From a virus, in IMG/VR virus record IMGVR_UViG_3300003690_000014, positions 1 to 49,179 of that record: a DNA stretch of 49,179 nt; one strand, 5' to 3'. The notes under the pieces were generated by a model. It did not search any database. It was not told the origin of the DNA and saw only the letters and a list, made by a program, of their open reading frames with translations. The position numbers and the translations under genes are program-made. Shown one piece after another: positions 33,792 through 40,563 of this stretch; within the stretch, counting starts at the first letter, position 1, and each line of letters opens with the position of its first letter.

Positions 33792-34259
33792 TCACTTCTT
33801 ACCCTCCCCCTCATCATGCGGAGCATGATGAGGGAGTATGGGAGCAGGCGTTGACCGTATACGATACACGGCTTCCCGTATTGTGGCAAGCTCGGCCGTG
33901 TTCAATTTCTTTAGTTCACTCGAGACGTTGACGACAGGGGCAATATTGGTAATGAATTTCGGATTATCCCGATAGGACGGGTCGAATTTTTTGATTAGAA
34001 ACATTAGAAGGTTGTCGCTTGATTTCATCGCCCGCTTCCGTGCCTCCCGGATCAGAGCTTCCCCTGCATCTTGGCGCGCAATCTCCAGAGCTTCGCGGAA
34101 TTCCGCGTCTGCCTGTATCCATGCATACGGGGTGGACGTGTTAACGCCCGCACGTTCCGCCGCTTCCCGCATCGTCCCCGCATCCCGGTAAATTTCGAGG
34201 AATAATTTCTTTTTTTGTTCGGTCAAAGATGGAAGTTTTTTTATTTCTTGTTCCTGCAT
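33792..34259 (-). CDS. terS: Putative terminase small subunit
   Basis: 155 residues from the ATG at 34259 (a longer TTG start at 34286 is not needed). The first 60 residues hold a helix-turn-helix like segment (REAAERAGVNTSTPYAWIQA, about 32-51), as in terS DNA-binding domains, followed by helices for oligomerisation and a short acidic/basic tail. It is the first gene of the late minus-strand operon and precedes terL, where terS is normally found. It would recognise the packaging site and load the large subunit. Confidence 0.7.
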   Translation of the reverse strand: MQEQEIKKLPSLTEQKKKLFLEIYRDAGTMREAAERAGVNTSTPYAWIQADAEFREALEIARQDAGEALIREARKRAMKSSDNLLMFLIKKFDPSYRDNPKFITNIAPVVNVSSELKKLNTAELATIREAVYRIRSTPAPILPHHAPHDEGEGKK

Positions 34260-34328
34260 GCCACCAGACTGTCCCCAAACGGCCAAAAAAGCAAGGTCGA
34301 TTTATTTTCTATATTATATTAAATAGAC

Positions 34329-34357
34329 TAGACAAACCAGTTTACACGCGATACAAT
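34329..34357 (+). promoter_or_regulatory. Sigma70-type promoter of the plus-strand accessory operon
   Basis: TAGACA (34329-34334), 17 bp, TACAAT (34352-34357). The start site would be near 34364, so the ATG there would be leaderless; the SymE-like gene therefore starts at 34400 with its own ribosome site. The spacer contains TTTACAC at the same position as TGTACAC in the promoter at 49006-49034. Confidence 0.75.
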
Positions 34358-34399
34358 TGAGGCATGGAAAGAAACGATTTCACTTTGGAAAGGGAAAAC

Positions 34400-34723
34400 A
34401 TGCAAATCATCGAACGGAAAATCGGACAGAATCGTGGACGCGCACGCGTTTGGCTGGAGGGTAAATTTTTGACGGCTGCAGGGTGGACACGCGGAACACG
34501 GTACGATGTATGCACAACAGCCGGTCAAATCGTATTGAGCCGCTCCCCCAATGGTGCGCGCAAGGTGTGCGGAAAGACTGGAAAACACCCTATAATTGAC
34601 GTCTGCAATCAACAGCTTGCCGAAATCCTAGCACCATCGGGACGCGTTATTGTCGACGTTCTCTACGATCATATCGTCATCACCCTGAAGCAGGAAGCAG
34701 GGGAAATCCGGGTATCCGCGTGA
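34400..34723 (+). CDS. SymE/AbrB-like small protein
   Basis: 107 residues from the ATG at 34400, preceded by GAAAGGGA. Segment RVWLEGKFLTAAGWTRGTRY (about 16-35), followed by a D-V strand and GQIVLSRS, parallels the SymE-type swapped-hairpin beta-barrel (LKGQWLEAAGFATGTVVDV and IVLT in E. coli SymE). A second similar beta unit (IIDVCNQQLAEILAPSGRVI) follows. Such folds bind DNA (AbrB) or RNA (SymE toxin). First gene of the plus-strand operon, placed opposite terS, so a role as regulator is plausible. Confidence 0.6.
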   Translation: MQIIERKIGQNRGRARVWLEGKFLTAAGWTRGTRYDVCTTAGQIVLSRSPNGARKVCGKTGKHPIIDVCNQQLAEILAPSGRVIVDVLYDHIVITLKQEAGEIRVSA

Positions 34724-34908
34724 ATACGGAAACGAAAACAGTAGAGGAACGATCCCGGGAATTGTGGGAATTAGAACGCCACCAACCCACAAAAACAGAA
34801 CCGGAATTCCTCCACGTTGAAATCAAAGGGCACGTCGTGACAAGTCTGGACGCGTGCATTTTTGGGGCGGGGTTTGTTTTCGCGTTCCTCTTGATGATCA
34901 TTTTCTAG
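34720..34908 (+). CDS. Small membrane-anchored protein
   Basis: 62 residues; the GTG start overlaps the upstream stop (GTGA). The first 40 residues are charged, then a membrane segment fills the C-terminus (about 41-62, SLDACIFGAGFVFAFLLMII). Such a C-terminal anchor protein could act on the host membrane. Function unknown. Confidence 0.6.
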   Translation: MNTETKTVEERSRELWELERHQPTKTEPEFLHVEIKGHVVTSLDACIFGAGFVFAFLLMIIF

Positions 34909-34921
34909 AAAGGATAAACCG

Positions 34922-35119
34922 ATGAAATTTACACTCGAAATAGAAACCAATAATTCTGTTTTTGATGGACCGGACACTTTACAGGCGGTTTCTGCAATTC
35001 TCAATAGCATTGCATATGATTTTGAAATATCAGGACCTTTGCAGGATATCCCGGAGGGGAAATTGCGCGTCAAAGATGAAAACGGAAATTCGATCGGCCA
35101 TTTTGTTTTCGAAGAATAG
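34922..35119 (+). CDS. Small conserved-type phage protein
   Basis: 65 residues with GAAAGGATAAACCG before the ATG at 34922. Acidic, with strand-helix-strand pattern (FTLEIET, a central helix around residues 21-31, then a KLRVKDENGNSIGHF ending). Typical of tiny early phage proteins of unknown role. Confidence 0.6.
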   Translation: MKFTLEIETNNSVFDGPDTLQAVSAILNSIAYDFEISGPLQDIPEGKLRVKDENGNSIGHFVFEE

Positions 35120-35141
35120 GAAGGAAAGAGAGTAGCTGGAC

Positions 35142-35167
35142 ATTTTTTCGGGTCAAAATTTTTGAAG
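35142..35167 (+). repeat. Repeated gene-leader sequence, copy 1
   Basis: A 26-base stretch before the gene at 35178. From its second base it is identical to 35451-35475 before the gene at 35495. The centre TCAAAATTTTTGA can form a short stem with a T-rich flank. A weaker relative (AAAATTTTTGAA) occurs at about 36220 before the gene at 36260. Confidence 0.7.
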
Positions 35168-35177
35168 GGAAAAGACC

Positions 35178-35432
35178 ATGAGAATCACAATTTCCGACGT
35201 TCGCACCACGATTGACAGGATAAACAGAACCGCGGGATTTTCCGATGATCAGATTAAAAACGGGTGCTATGCGACGTCCGGAATGTATCACCTGCAAGGG
35301 GCGTATGGGGGGTGGACGTTGCACAAGAATTGCAAGGGGGGCGGGGTTGATTCTGTTTTCCCGGGATACCATACCAAGCGGGAATTATACGACAAAATGC
35401 AAGCGCTCTTGACGGGGGCGCGTGGATTGTAA
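35178..35432 (+). CDS. Small phage protein of unknown function
   Basis: 84 residues with GGGAAAAGACC before the ATG. Contains NGCYATSGMYHLQGAYGGW (about 36-54) and a basic, Gly-rich HKNCKGGG segment. Cys at two positions, helical ends. Similar to common accessory phage proteins; role unknown. Confidence 0.6.
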   Translation: MRITISDVRTTIDRINRTAGFSDDQIKNGCYATSGMYHLQGAYGGWTLHKNCKGGGVDSVFPGYHTKRELYDKMQALLTGARGL

Positions 35433-35450
35433 ACCGGTATCGCTTGGATT

Positions 35451-35475
35451 TTTTTTCGGGTCAAAATTTTTGAAG
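35451..35475 (+). repeat. Repeated gene-leader sequence, copy 2
   Basis: Identical over 25 bases to 35143-35167. Both copies lie a few bases upstream of the ribosome site of the following gene, which suggests a shared translation or RNA-stability leader. Confidence 0.7.
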
Positions 35476-35494
35476 AATAGGAAAGGAAAGAGAA

Positions 35495-35719
35495 ATGAAA
35501 AAGGAAGGAAAGGCATTCAAAAAGATTGACGGTGGGTTTGCAATCCAAACCAAAACTCAGAAGTGGTTCATGATGCGCGTGCGGAAAACATGGTGTGCGT
35601 ATCGTTTCCGGCCCAACGAAGCACTTCCGCACGCGTACGGTATCGGCTCGACGTGGGTCGATGCTGTTTACAATGCAAACTGGCGTCCCGCTCCCGTACT
35701 CGCGAGGGGGAAAAGATGA
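35495..35719 (+). CDS. Small basic phage protein
   Basis: 74 residues with GGAAAGGAAAGAGAA before the ATG. Basic, with a Trp-rich centre (a TQKWFMMRVRKTWCAYRF segment) and a YGIGSTWVDAVYNANWRP segment. Its stop overlaps the next ATG (ATGA). No family recognised. Confidence 0.6.
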   Translation: MKKEGKAFKKIDGGFAIQTKTQKWFMMRVRKTWCAYRFRPNEALPHAYGIGSTWVDAVYNANWRPAPVLARGKR

Positions 35720-36195
35720 GCAAAGAAAAGGGAAAATTGATTTCTTTCGGTCTGGGGGGTCATTCAATCGAATTTGCCCCACAAGGGGATACAACGAGTT
35801 CCCTTTCCGGATATGAGACTCCGGAATCATTCGAGGAACGATTCAAAAAAGGGGATTATGCGGAATACGATCTGGAAGGCGCGTACGTTATCGACAAGCG
35901 GGAAATCCTCCAAAGAAATCCCGCCCTTGCCTATACGGTTCCCATGGTTTCCACGTCAATCAATCCGGGAGCCGTTGACAAGCTTTCCCACAAGACAAAG
36001 AAACAAGCCGCATTCATGGAACCGGCTTTGCAAGGGTCGTTCGGCACGCTCGCACGTTTGGCACAGGAACCAGAATATTCCGGTTTAGACTTTGTCGGTC
36101 TGAATATCTATCGGGGAATCTGGCGCGCCTATGGCGCGAAAATCGGAACCGTCAAAAACGGTTCCATCGTATGGGAAAAGAAACAAAAAAAATAA
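35716..36195 (+). CDS. Phage accessory protein of unknown function
   Basis: 159 residues from the ATG at 35716 in an ATGA overlap with the upstream gene; a longer frame from 35563 overlaps that gene in another phase and is rejected. Mixed alpha/beta with an acidic N-terminal third and basic C-terminus (ending WEKKQKK). No motif recognised. Confidence 0.55.
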   Translation: MSKEKGKLISFGLGGHSIEFAPQGDTTSSLSGYETPESFEERFKKGDYAEYDLEGAYVIDKREILQRNPALAYTVPMVSTSINPGAVDKLSHKTKKQAAFMEPALQGSFGTLARLAQEPEYSGLDFVGLNIYRGIWRAYGAKIGTVKNGSIVWEKKQKK

Positions 36196-36259
36196 TTTCG
36201 GCTAACCTGGAATCGCGAAAAAATTTTTGAAAAAGGAAAAGGAAGGAAAGGGAAGGAAA

Positions 36260-36961
36260 ATGAGAAGAGGGTATATCTTGCACCAAACCAAAAAAATCGT
36301 GTGCATTGCCACCACGAAAACCACCAATCGAAAAACCGGGAACATGATTCAATTATGGTTTTTGGAAAAGGGGAAGACTCCAGTCGAGTCTGTCAAGAAC
36401 GGCTCTGATGCAACAACAGTCTGCAAGGGTTGCGTTTTCGCTAGTGGCGAGGGTTGCTATGTCAACGTCGGGCAAGCTCCCCAACAAATTTGGAAAGCGT
36501 ACCATAGGGGCGTCTACGAATTCCTTCCCGTCAAAGAATACTCGAAAGTGTTCTCCGATCGGAAAGTACGTTTCGGAGCCTATGGCAACCCTTCAATTCT
36601 TCCCGTGTCGATCGTCAAGAGAATATCGGAAGTGTCTTCAGGATGGACCGGATACTTTCACGATTGGAAGGCGATGGAACCGAAACGCGCGAAACAATAC
36701 GCACAATATTTAATGGTATCGACAGAAACGGAAAAGAGCCGGAAGAAAGCGGAAAAAATGGGGTTCCGATACTTTCATGTTTCACCCGTGCAACCCAAAA
36801 ATACGCGAGAATGTCTCGCGACGTCTCGAGGGTTGACGTGCGAAGAATGTCTATTGTGCGTTGGCAATTCCAAACCAAACCAGAAATCAATCTGGATCGA
36901 TCCGCACGGATCGACAAAAAAGAAAGCAGTGAAACAAGCTTTAGAGGAATTCGCAGTATGA
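36260..36961 (+). CDS. DUF7227-like Cys-rich protein
   Basis: 233 residues from the ATG at 36260 (GGAAGGAAA upstream; a TTG at 36227 is not needed). A beta-rich N-terminus with TTKTTNRKTGNMIQLWFL (about 18-35) leads to CKGCVFASGEGCYVNVGQAP (about 55-74), then RFGAYGNPSILP, and a C-terminal CEECLLC pair (about 194-200). The Cys pattern and order match a family of phage proteins often labelled DUF7227, likely binding a metal or Fe-S cluster. Function unknown. Confidence 0.65.
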   Translation: MRRGYILHQTKKIVCIATTKTTNRKTGNMIQLWFLEKGKTPVESVKNGSDATTVCKGCVFASGEGCYVNVGQAPQQIWKAYHRGVYEFLPVKEYSKVFSDRKVRFGAYGNPSILPVSIVKRISEVSSGWTGYFHDWKAMEPKRAKQYAQYLMVSTETEKSRKKAEKMGFRYFHVSPVQPKNTRECLATSRGLTCEECLLCVGNSKPNQKSIWIDPHGSTKKKAVKQALEEFAV

Positions 36962-36989
36962 ACGCGGAAAGCTTTCCCCTTTCCATTCT

Positions 36990-37019
36990 AACCCCTGCAG
37001 GGGGGTCCCTGCAGGGGTT
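36990..37019 (+). terminator. Intrinsic terminator-like hairpin after the first plus-strand block
   Basis: AACCCCTGCAGGG (36990-37002) pairs fully with CCCTGCAGGGGTT (37007-37019) around a four-base loop, followed by TTTCC. It lies 29 bases after the DUF7227-like stop and closes the first plus-strand gene block. Confidence 0.75.
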
Positions 37020-37337
37020 TCCTTTGTTCCCGATAGAATCCCTCCAGAATCAAATAAAATCCCCGTGTGGGGGAAGTCTGGACGTTCTAGGGTATTGCAT
37101 ATTTGATGCACGTTTATGCATGGGAGATGCATAATTATGAAATGTGAATTTTTCAGGGAAAATGAAAACCCAAAAATCGGAAAAATTTGCGGCGAAAAAT
37201 CCTGGTTCCTGGGCCAGGATCCCAGGCTGCAGTCCCACCCACCACGAGCCACACCCACACCACACCCACACCCCACCTGTACAGGGAGCGAACCCCTGCA
37301 GGTCGAGGGGAAGAGACAACCAAACCGAAAGGGGTAA
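37020..37337 (+). other. Gene-poor spacer with C-rich tract
   Basis: Contains TGCAT repeats (37096-37132, including TTGCATA and ATGCATAA), an inverted region around 37201-37227 (CCTGG/CCAGG), and a C/A-rich run (37233-37280). A 66-residue frame (37138-37337; GGGAG ten bases before its ATG) is open through it, but the composition of its second half (His/Pro/Thr repeats) makes it doubtful. No clear promoter seen. Confidence 0.5.
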
Positions 37338-37340
37338 TAC

Positions 37341-37751
37341 ATGAGCGGTCAAGCTGACAATATGAGCGGTCAAGCTAATGAGATGGATGGGGTGAGCGGT
37401 CAAGCTGACCCTCCCAAGAGAGGGCGAGGGAGACCAATCGATCCAGACAAACCGGATTGGAAAACACTGTGCCTCTTGGTCGAGGACTGGCACGTCGAGG
37501 TGATCCGTAGGCTCTGCATCATCCACGATTACAAGTCGGTCAGTGAATGCATCCGGGAGATCGTAGGCGCAAACAAAGACGTACTGAGAATCCGTCGATG
37601 GGAATTCGATCAGCTTGAGCAGTCACGGGGTCACAAAAATAGAGAAACACCCACCTATGGACTGTGGGCCAGTGTCGAGAAGAAAAAGAGAAAAAATCCA
37701 GATGGCTGGACCGATGATGACAAAATAATGGTGGACACGGATAAAGAATGA
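37341..37751 (+). CDS. Putative DNA-binding regulator with N-terminal repeats
   Basis: 136 residues with AAAGGGGTAATAC before the ATG. The N-terminus has three copies of SGQA (coded by TGAGCGGTCAAGCT repeats), then an AT-hook-like KRGRGRPID (about 26-34). A helical stretch resembling a ribbon-helix-helix core follows (HVEVIRRLCIIHDYKSVSEC, about 51-70, then IREIV). The C-terminal part is basic. The same nucleotide repeat occurs at the promoter at 39159-39187, so autogenous or operon control is possible. Confidence 0.6.
   Translation: MSGQADNMSGQANEMDGVSGQADPPKRGRGRPIDPDKPDWKTLCLLVEDWHVEVIRRLCIIHDYKSVSECIREIVGANKDVLRIRRWEFDQLEQSRGHKNRETPTYGLWASVEKKKRKNPDGWTDDDKIMVDTDKE
37342..37406 (+). repeat. 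Three TGAGCGGTCAAGCT repeats inside the regulator gene
   Basis: Exact 14-base copies at 37342-37355, 37363-37376 and 37393-37406. A 13/14 copy is at 39177-39190 over the -35 box of the antisense gene, with degenerate relatives at 39795-39807 and 40259-40269. Confidence 0.8.
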
Positions 37752-37760
37752 GTGTATACT
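37732..37760 (+). promoter_or_regulatory. Sigma70-type promoter of the second plus-strand block
   Basis: TGGACA (37732-37737), 17 bp, TATACT (37755-37760). The start site falls near 37767, just before the ribosome site (GAAAGGAAAGG) of the gene at 37791. The -10 box lies in GAGTGTATACT, similar to GAGTGTACAC at other promoters. Confidence 0.7.
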
Positions 37761-37790
37761 GATTTACAGATTTGAAAGGAAAGGTAACTG

Positions 37791-38063
37791 ATGACATTGA
37801 CGCAAGCGAAAACATTTATGCGGAAGGCTAAAAACCGGGAACTATGGTTCATGGAAGCTACGGGATCCTTTGACCATCCCCTCCAGACCGCCTATCAGGA
37901 ACCGCACCTATATGTACAGGAAGAATCCTTTCCCAAAGAGATTGATTTCTACGATGTACGCAACATCTGTGGAGAGTGCGAGGATGACATTACTCTTGCA
38001 GAGGCAATCAAAAAATTCCCACACACAAAATGGTCTGGGAAAGAAAGGAAAGGTGACGTATGA
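37791..38063 (+). CDS. Small phage protein
   Basis: 90 residues, preceded by the 20-base start cassette GAAAGGAAAGGTAACTGATG. Helical N-terminus, aromatic acidic middle, and a CGEC pair near residue 60. Its stop overlaps the next ATG. Function unknown. Confidence 0.6.
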   Translation: MTLTQAKTFMRKAKNRELWFMEATGSFDHPLQTAYQEPHLYVQEESFPKEIDFYDVRNICGECEDDITLAEAIKKFPHTKWSGKERKGDV

Positions 38064-38263
38064 AATATAAAAAGCATACGATCACCAAAACAAAATGGAG
38101 TACGGGCGTTCGACGCGAGGCTTTCGGACATCCATACGAAAACACCGAATCCATTTACATCATTGACGGGCCTATCGTTCAGGCCGGAATCACCGCAAAA
38201 CTGACGAGAATCACAGACTGCAAAGAGGTCATCACAGGAGCAATTGAAAGAAAGGAAAGGTGA
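38060..38263 (+). CDS. Small basic phage protein
   Basis: 67 residues in an ATGA overlap with the upstream gene and with the same start cassette (GAAAGGAAAGGTGACGTATG). Beta-rich and basic, with a hydrophobic YIIDGPIVQAGITAKLTRIT segment. Function unknown. Confidence 0.6.
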   Translation: MKYKKHTITKTKWSTGVRREAFGHPYENTESIYIIDGPIVQAGITAKLTRITDCKEVITGAIERKER

Positions 38264-38266
38264 CTG

Positions 38267-38809
38267 ATGAACTTCAAACCAAAAGATGTGATCGTTCCAA
38301 TGGGCCGAACTTACCCGGACGGTGCTTTGCGTGTCGAATCGTGGGACGGGGAGATCTTGACCGCTTATCCTGATGGGGGAGGCTTCCAGTATCGATTTCC
38401 CCGTGACAAGGTCAAAGAATTTGATTTCCAGGTTATTAACCTTGGCAAGACAGAGCCGGTCTGGAGCAAGGCACTCTTCCAAATCGATGACGGCCCCGCA
38501 TTCGAAGGCTATCACTGGGGAAAAACATGGAACGGCTGGGCGTGCCCACTCTTCCCCATCGAATCAGTACGTAAAATCGTTGAATCCCATCACTATGGCG
38601 GCGAAGACCTCAAGCTTGAAGGTGACTGTCTGACTTTTACTGAAGAAGAGTACGATCCTGTCAAAGATTCTGGAACAGAACGCAAACGCAACGGCATTCC
38701 TCTCCTGAAACTCTATTCTGTCGGAAACGGTTGGTGCTGGGATGTGACTGAACCGGGAGACGAAGACCTCCACGAACGTGACGAACGATCAGACGAAGGA
38801 GGCTCGTGA
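38267..38809 (+). CDS. Phage protein of unknown function
   Basis: 180 residues with the start cassette GAAAGGAAAGGTGACTGATG. Acidic overall. N-terminal beta-rich part (KPKDVIVPMGRTYPDGALRV) and a central Trp/His block (EGYHWGKTWNGWACPLFP, about 85-102). C-terminus very acidic (Asp/Glu/Arg). No family recognised. Confidence 0.6.
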   Translation: MNFKPKDVIVPMGRTYPDGALRVESWDGEILTAYPDGGGFQYRFPRDKVKEFDFQVINLGKTEPVWSKALFQIDDGPAFEGYHWGKTWNGWACPLFPIESVRKIVESHHYGGEDLKLEGDCLTFTEEEYDPVKDSGTERKRNGIPLLKLYSVGNGWCWDVTEPGDEDLHERDERSDEGGS

Positions 38810-38812
38810 CTA

Positions 38813-38959
38813 ATGAAAATCGACGTACGAAGTGAACAATCCGTCTACATCGAGATCGACGGCTGGACGTTCTACATCGACAATTCGACGGGAGAAGCGA
38901 TCATTGAAAAGTGGGTAACTGACCATCCGTACAAACCGTCAAAGGAGTACTGTGAGTAA
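38813..38959 (+). CDS. Small acidic phage protein
   Basis: 48 residues from the ATG at 38813, preceded by AGGAGG (spacing 10). Contains SVYIEIDGWTFYIDNSTGEA (about 10-29), a short beta-hairpin pattern frequently seen in tiny phage proteins. Ends in a CE dipeptide before TAA. Confidence 0.6.
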   Translation: MKIDVRSEQSVYIEIDGWTFYIDNSTGEAIIEKWVTDHPYKPSKEYCE

Positions 38960-38968
38960 CGGGAGTAA

Positions 38969-39139
38969 TTACCCCTTCCCCTTCTGTTTCTGTCGAGCCT
39001 TCCCGCCTTGACGCGCAATGGCGGTACGCTTGGCTGGAGACAGGGCCTTCGCCCGTGCAGGACCGCCCTTTTTACCACCACGGGCACCCAGAACGATAGC
39101 AGCTTGGTGAACTTTGCCACCGGCAGACTGTTTAGGCAT
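38969..39139 (-). CDS. Short, highly basic antisense gene product
   Basis: 56 residues from the ATG at 39139 with AGGAGG seven bases upstream. Almost a quarter Lys/Arg and a fifth Gly, with Gly-Gly-Lys repeats (ARGGKKGGPARAKALSPAKR, about 20-39, then RQGGKARQ). It resembles histone-like or RNA-binding small phage proteins. It is the only minus-strand gene inside the plus-strand cluster and has its own promoter at 39159-39187; a regulatory nucleic-acid-binding role is likely. Confidence 0.65.
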   Translation of the reverse strand: MPKQSAGGKVHQAAIVLGARGGKKGGPARAKALSPAKRTAIARQGGKARQKQKGKG

Positions 39140-39158
39140 AGCGTGTACCTCCTGTGGG

Positions 39159-39187
39159 AGTGTACACCGAGATAGTTGAGCGGTCAA
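39159..39187 (-). promoter_or_regulatory. Promoter of the antisense basic gene
   Basis: Minus-strand TTGACC (39187-39182), 17 bp, TACACT (39164-39159). The -35 box lies in a TGAGCGGTCAAG repeat and the -10 box in GAGTGTACACC, matching elements at other promoters. The start site would be within about 15 bases of the gene's AGGAGG. Confidence 0.7.
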
Positions 39188-39203
39188 GTTAGGAGGAAGG
39201 ACG

Positions 39204-39740
39204 ATGACACAGAAGCAGAAGTTCATCAAAACACCGGGAAAGCTAGAAAAGTACGAAGGGAAAATTGTGGGGTACGAATGTTACCCACACATGGAATATG
39301 CGAGGGGAATCATAGTATGGAGTGATCTGGAGAAAGGCTGGATCATTCAGACTATGGGTAAATTCCGAAAGTATTTCATCGAGCAGGGGATCTCCACGTA
39401 TGCAGTAGCAAAGGAGATGTGTATGTGGGAAGCGTCTGGATTTCGGATGGTAACCGGCCAATACTACGACACGAGGCAGTTTTTCTTCGAAGGTGATGAT
39501 AACAAACACATCATAGCATCTCCAGAAGAACTCCCTGGATGGGAAAAGGTTCATATGAAACAGGTCGTTGATCGATTTCTGGCAGAATGTAAAAACCAGA
39601 CGGGAGTCAGCTTGGAGGTGACTTCACAGCCAGAGAGTCGCTGGTGGACGATCAACATGGACACATGGCCCGAAGGCGAGGCGTTTGGAGACTGGTTCAA
39701 TGATCTTATGGAATGGCACTCTGTTAGGGTAATAGACTGA
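39204..39740 (+). CDS. Phage protein of unknown function
   Basis: 178 residues with AGGAGGAAGGACG before the ATG. Mixed alpha/beta with Trp/Tyr and a WWTINMDTWPEGEAFGDWF segment near the end. It starts divergently from the antisense basic gene and is the last plus-strand gene before the origin-like region. Confidence 0.6.
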   Translation: MTQKQKFIKTPGKLEKYEGKIVGYECYPHMEYARGIIVWSDLEKGWIIQTMGKFRKYFIEQGISTYAVAKEMCMWEASGFRMVTGQYYDTRQFFFEGDDNKHIIASPEELPGWEKVHMKQVVDRFLAECKNQTGVSLEVTSQPESRWWTINMDTWPEGEAFGDWFNDLMEWHSVRVID

Positions 39741-39854
39741 TGAAGGAAGCATAACCATGCAGAGAACACGCATAACTTATCACTCCAGGATAATCAGCGA
39801 TCAAGCTGGGGAACCTGCGTTTTTAACCCAGAACAGCAGTTTTCGCCCAGTTTC

Positions 39855-40245
39855 GTTCGCATTTGTTCGCACGCTCATTCACACGTTCGCAAAAGCACAT
39901 ATCGGCGTACAAGGCCCCTACCCTGAGAATTCGGCACTTCCGCAAAAGTTCGCAAAGTTCGCAAAGTTCGCAGGGGTCTCCAGATCACACACATATTTAC
40001 AGAAAAGGTAGTGCATAAATATGAAACTGCGATTTTAGGCTAAAAACGAAGAAAGCACAAATTTGAGCGACCACCCATGTAAACATGCGAACATACACAT
40101 ACACACACAGGTATATAGAACTATATATATTAGTAATATATTGATTAGTAAGTACTTATATCTCTAACAACATAAAATACAAATTATAAAAAAGACTCAT
40201 TTTCGTTCGCAAACAGGGTGCGAACATTTGCGAACAAACGCGAAC
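39855..40245. repeat. Inverted clusters of GTTCGC/GCGAAC iterons around an AT-rich core
   Basis: GTTCGC at 39855, 39865, 39885, 39948, 39957, 39966 and 40205. GCGAAC (its complement) at 40087, 40220, 40230 and 40240. Three of the left-hand copies form a tandem of nine-base units (GTTCGCAAA). The right-hand ones repeat every ten bases. The AT-rich core lies between them. This arrangement (initiator-binding iterons next to a melting region) is typical of replication origins. Confidence 0.75.
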
Positions 40246-40260
40246 AAACACCCTATCTTG

Positions 40261-40290
40261 AGCGGTAAGTCTATTAGCGGTAAGTCTATT
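40261..40290. repeat. Perfect 15-bp tandem duplication
   Basis: AGCGGTAAGTCTATT occurs twice without a gap (40261-40275 and 40276-40290), followed by AGTAGTAA. Its first bases match the TGAGCGGTCAAG repeat family. Confidence 0.85.
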
Positions 40291-40362
40291 AGTAGTAACC
40301 AGGAGTACATATCCTCTCTAGCGAGAGTTTATCGCCAGATGGCTACCACCACTCCTGCGCCT

Positions 40363-40379
40363 CCTGAACTACGTTCAGG
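40363..40379 (-). terminator. Hairpin at end of replication operon
   Basis: CCTGAAC-TAC-GTTCAGG, overlapping the stop of the last replication-operon gene. No T-run follows on the minus strand; likely a weak terminator or mRNA 3' stem that separates the operon from the origin-like region. Confidence 0.4.
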
Positions 40380-40563
40380 AAGGCTTCTTGAGAGTCTCTG
40401 GAGCATATGAGGAAGCTTCGATCATGGCATCTGCGAACTTATAAGCTTCCTTGGCTGTGGTGAGGTAGGTGGAGTGATTAGATCGGATGAGGGCGATCAG
40501 GGCCTGAGCGGCGACGTAGTCGCGTAGGGAAAGGAATTCAGGGTTTTGGTTAGTTGACGCCAT
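40375..40563 (-). CDS. Small phage protein after the primase
   Basis: 62 residues; its ATG (40563) lies 14 bases inside the 3' end of the primase gene. The core LSLRDYVAAQALIALIRSNH (about 10-29) and AKEAYKFADAMIEASSYAPE (about 35-54) matches a common small phage protein family of two amphipathic helices with an RDY start. Function unknown. Confidence 0.65.
   Translation of the reverse strand: MASTNQNPEFLSLRDYVAAQALIALIRSNHSTYLTTAKEAYKFADAMIEASSYAPETLKKPS

Larger units (their letters stand above)
39741..40374. other. Gene-free convergent region with candidate replication origin
   Basis: Between the last plus-strand gene and the small gene after the primase. It holds 11 GTTCGC/GCGAAC repeats (separate entry), a very AT-rich core (about 40093-40198, long TATA/ATTA runs), a perfect 15-bp tandem repeat (40261-40290) and a stem at 40363-40379. 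An 84-residue plus frame at 39757-40011 runs through the repeats and is judged noncoding. Confidence 0.7.

Noticed and set aside
34301-34320. Minus-strand promoter for terS with -10 TATAAT
   Set aside because: A good -10 is visible at 34318-34313 but no acceptable -35 lies 16-18 bp upstream; kept only as a possibility.
37138-37337. 66-residue plus-strand gene in the C-rich spacer
   Set aside because: Has a possible GGGAG site but the second half is His/Pro/Thr low-complexity sequence produced by the C/A-rich tract; kept as a note only.
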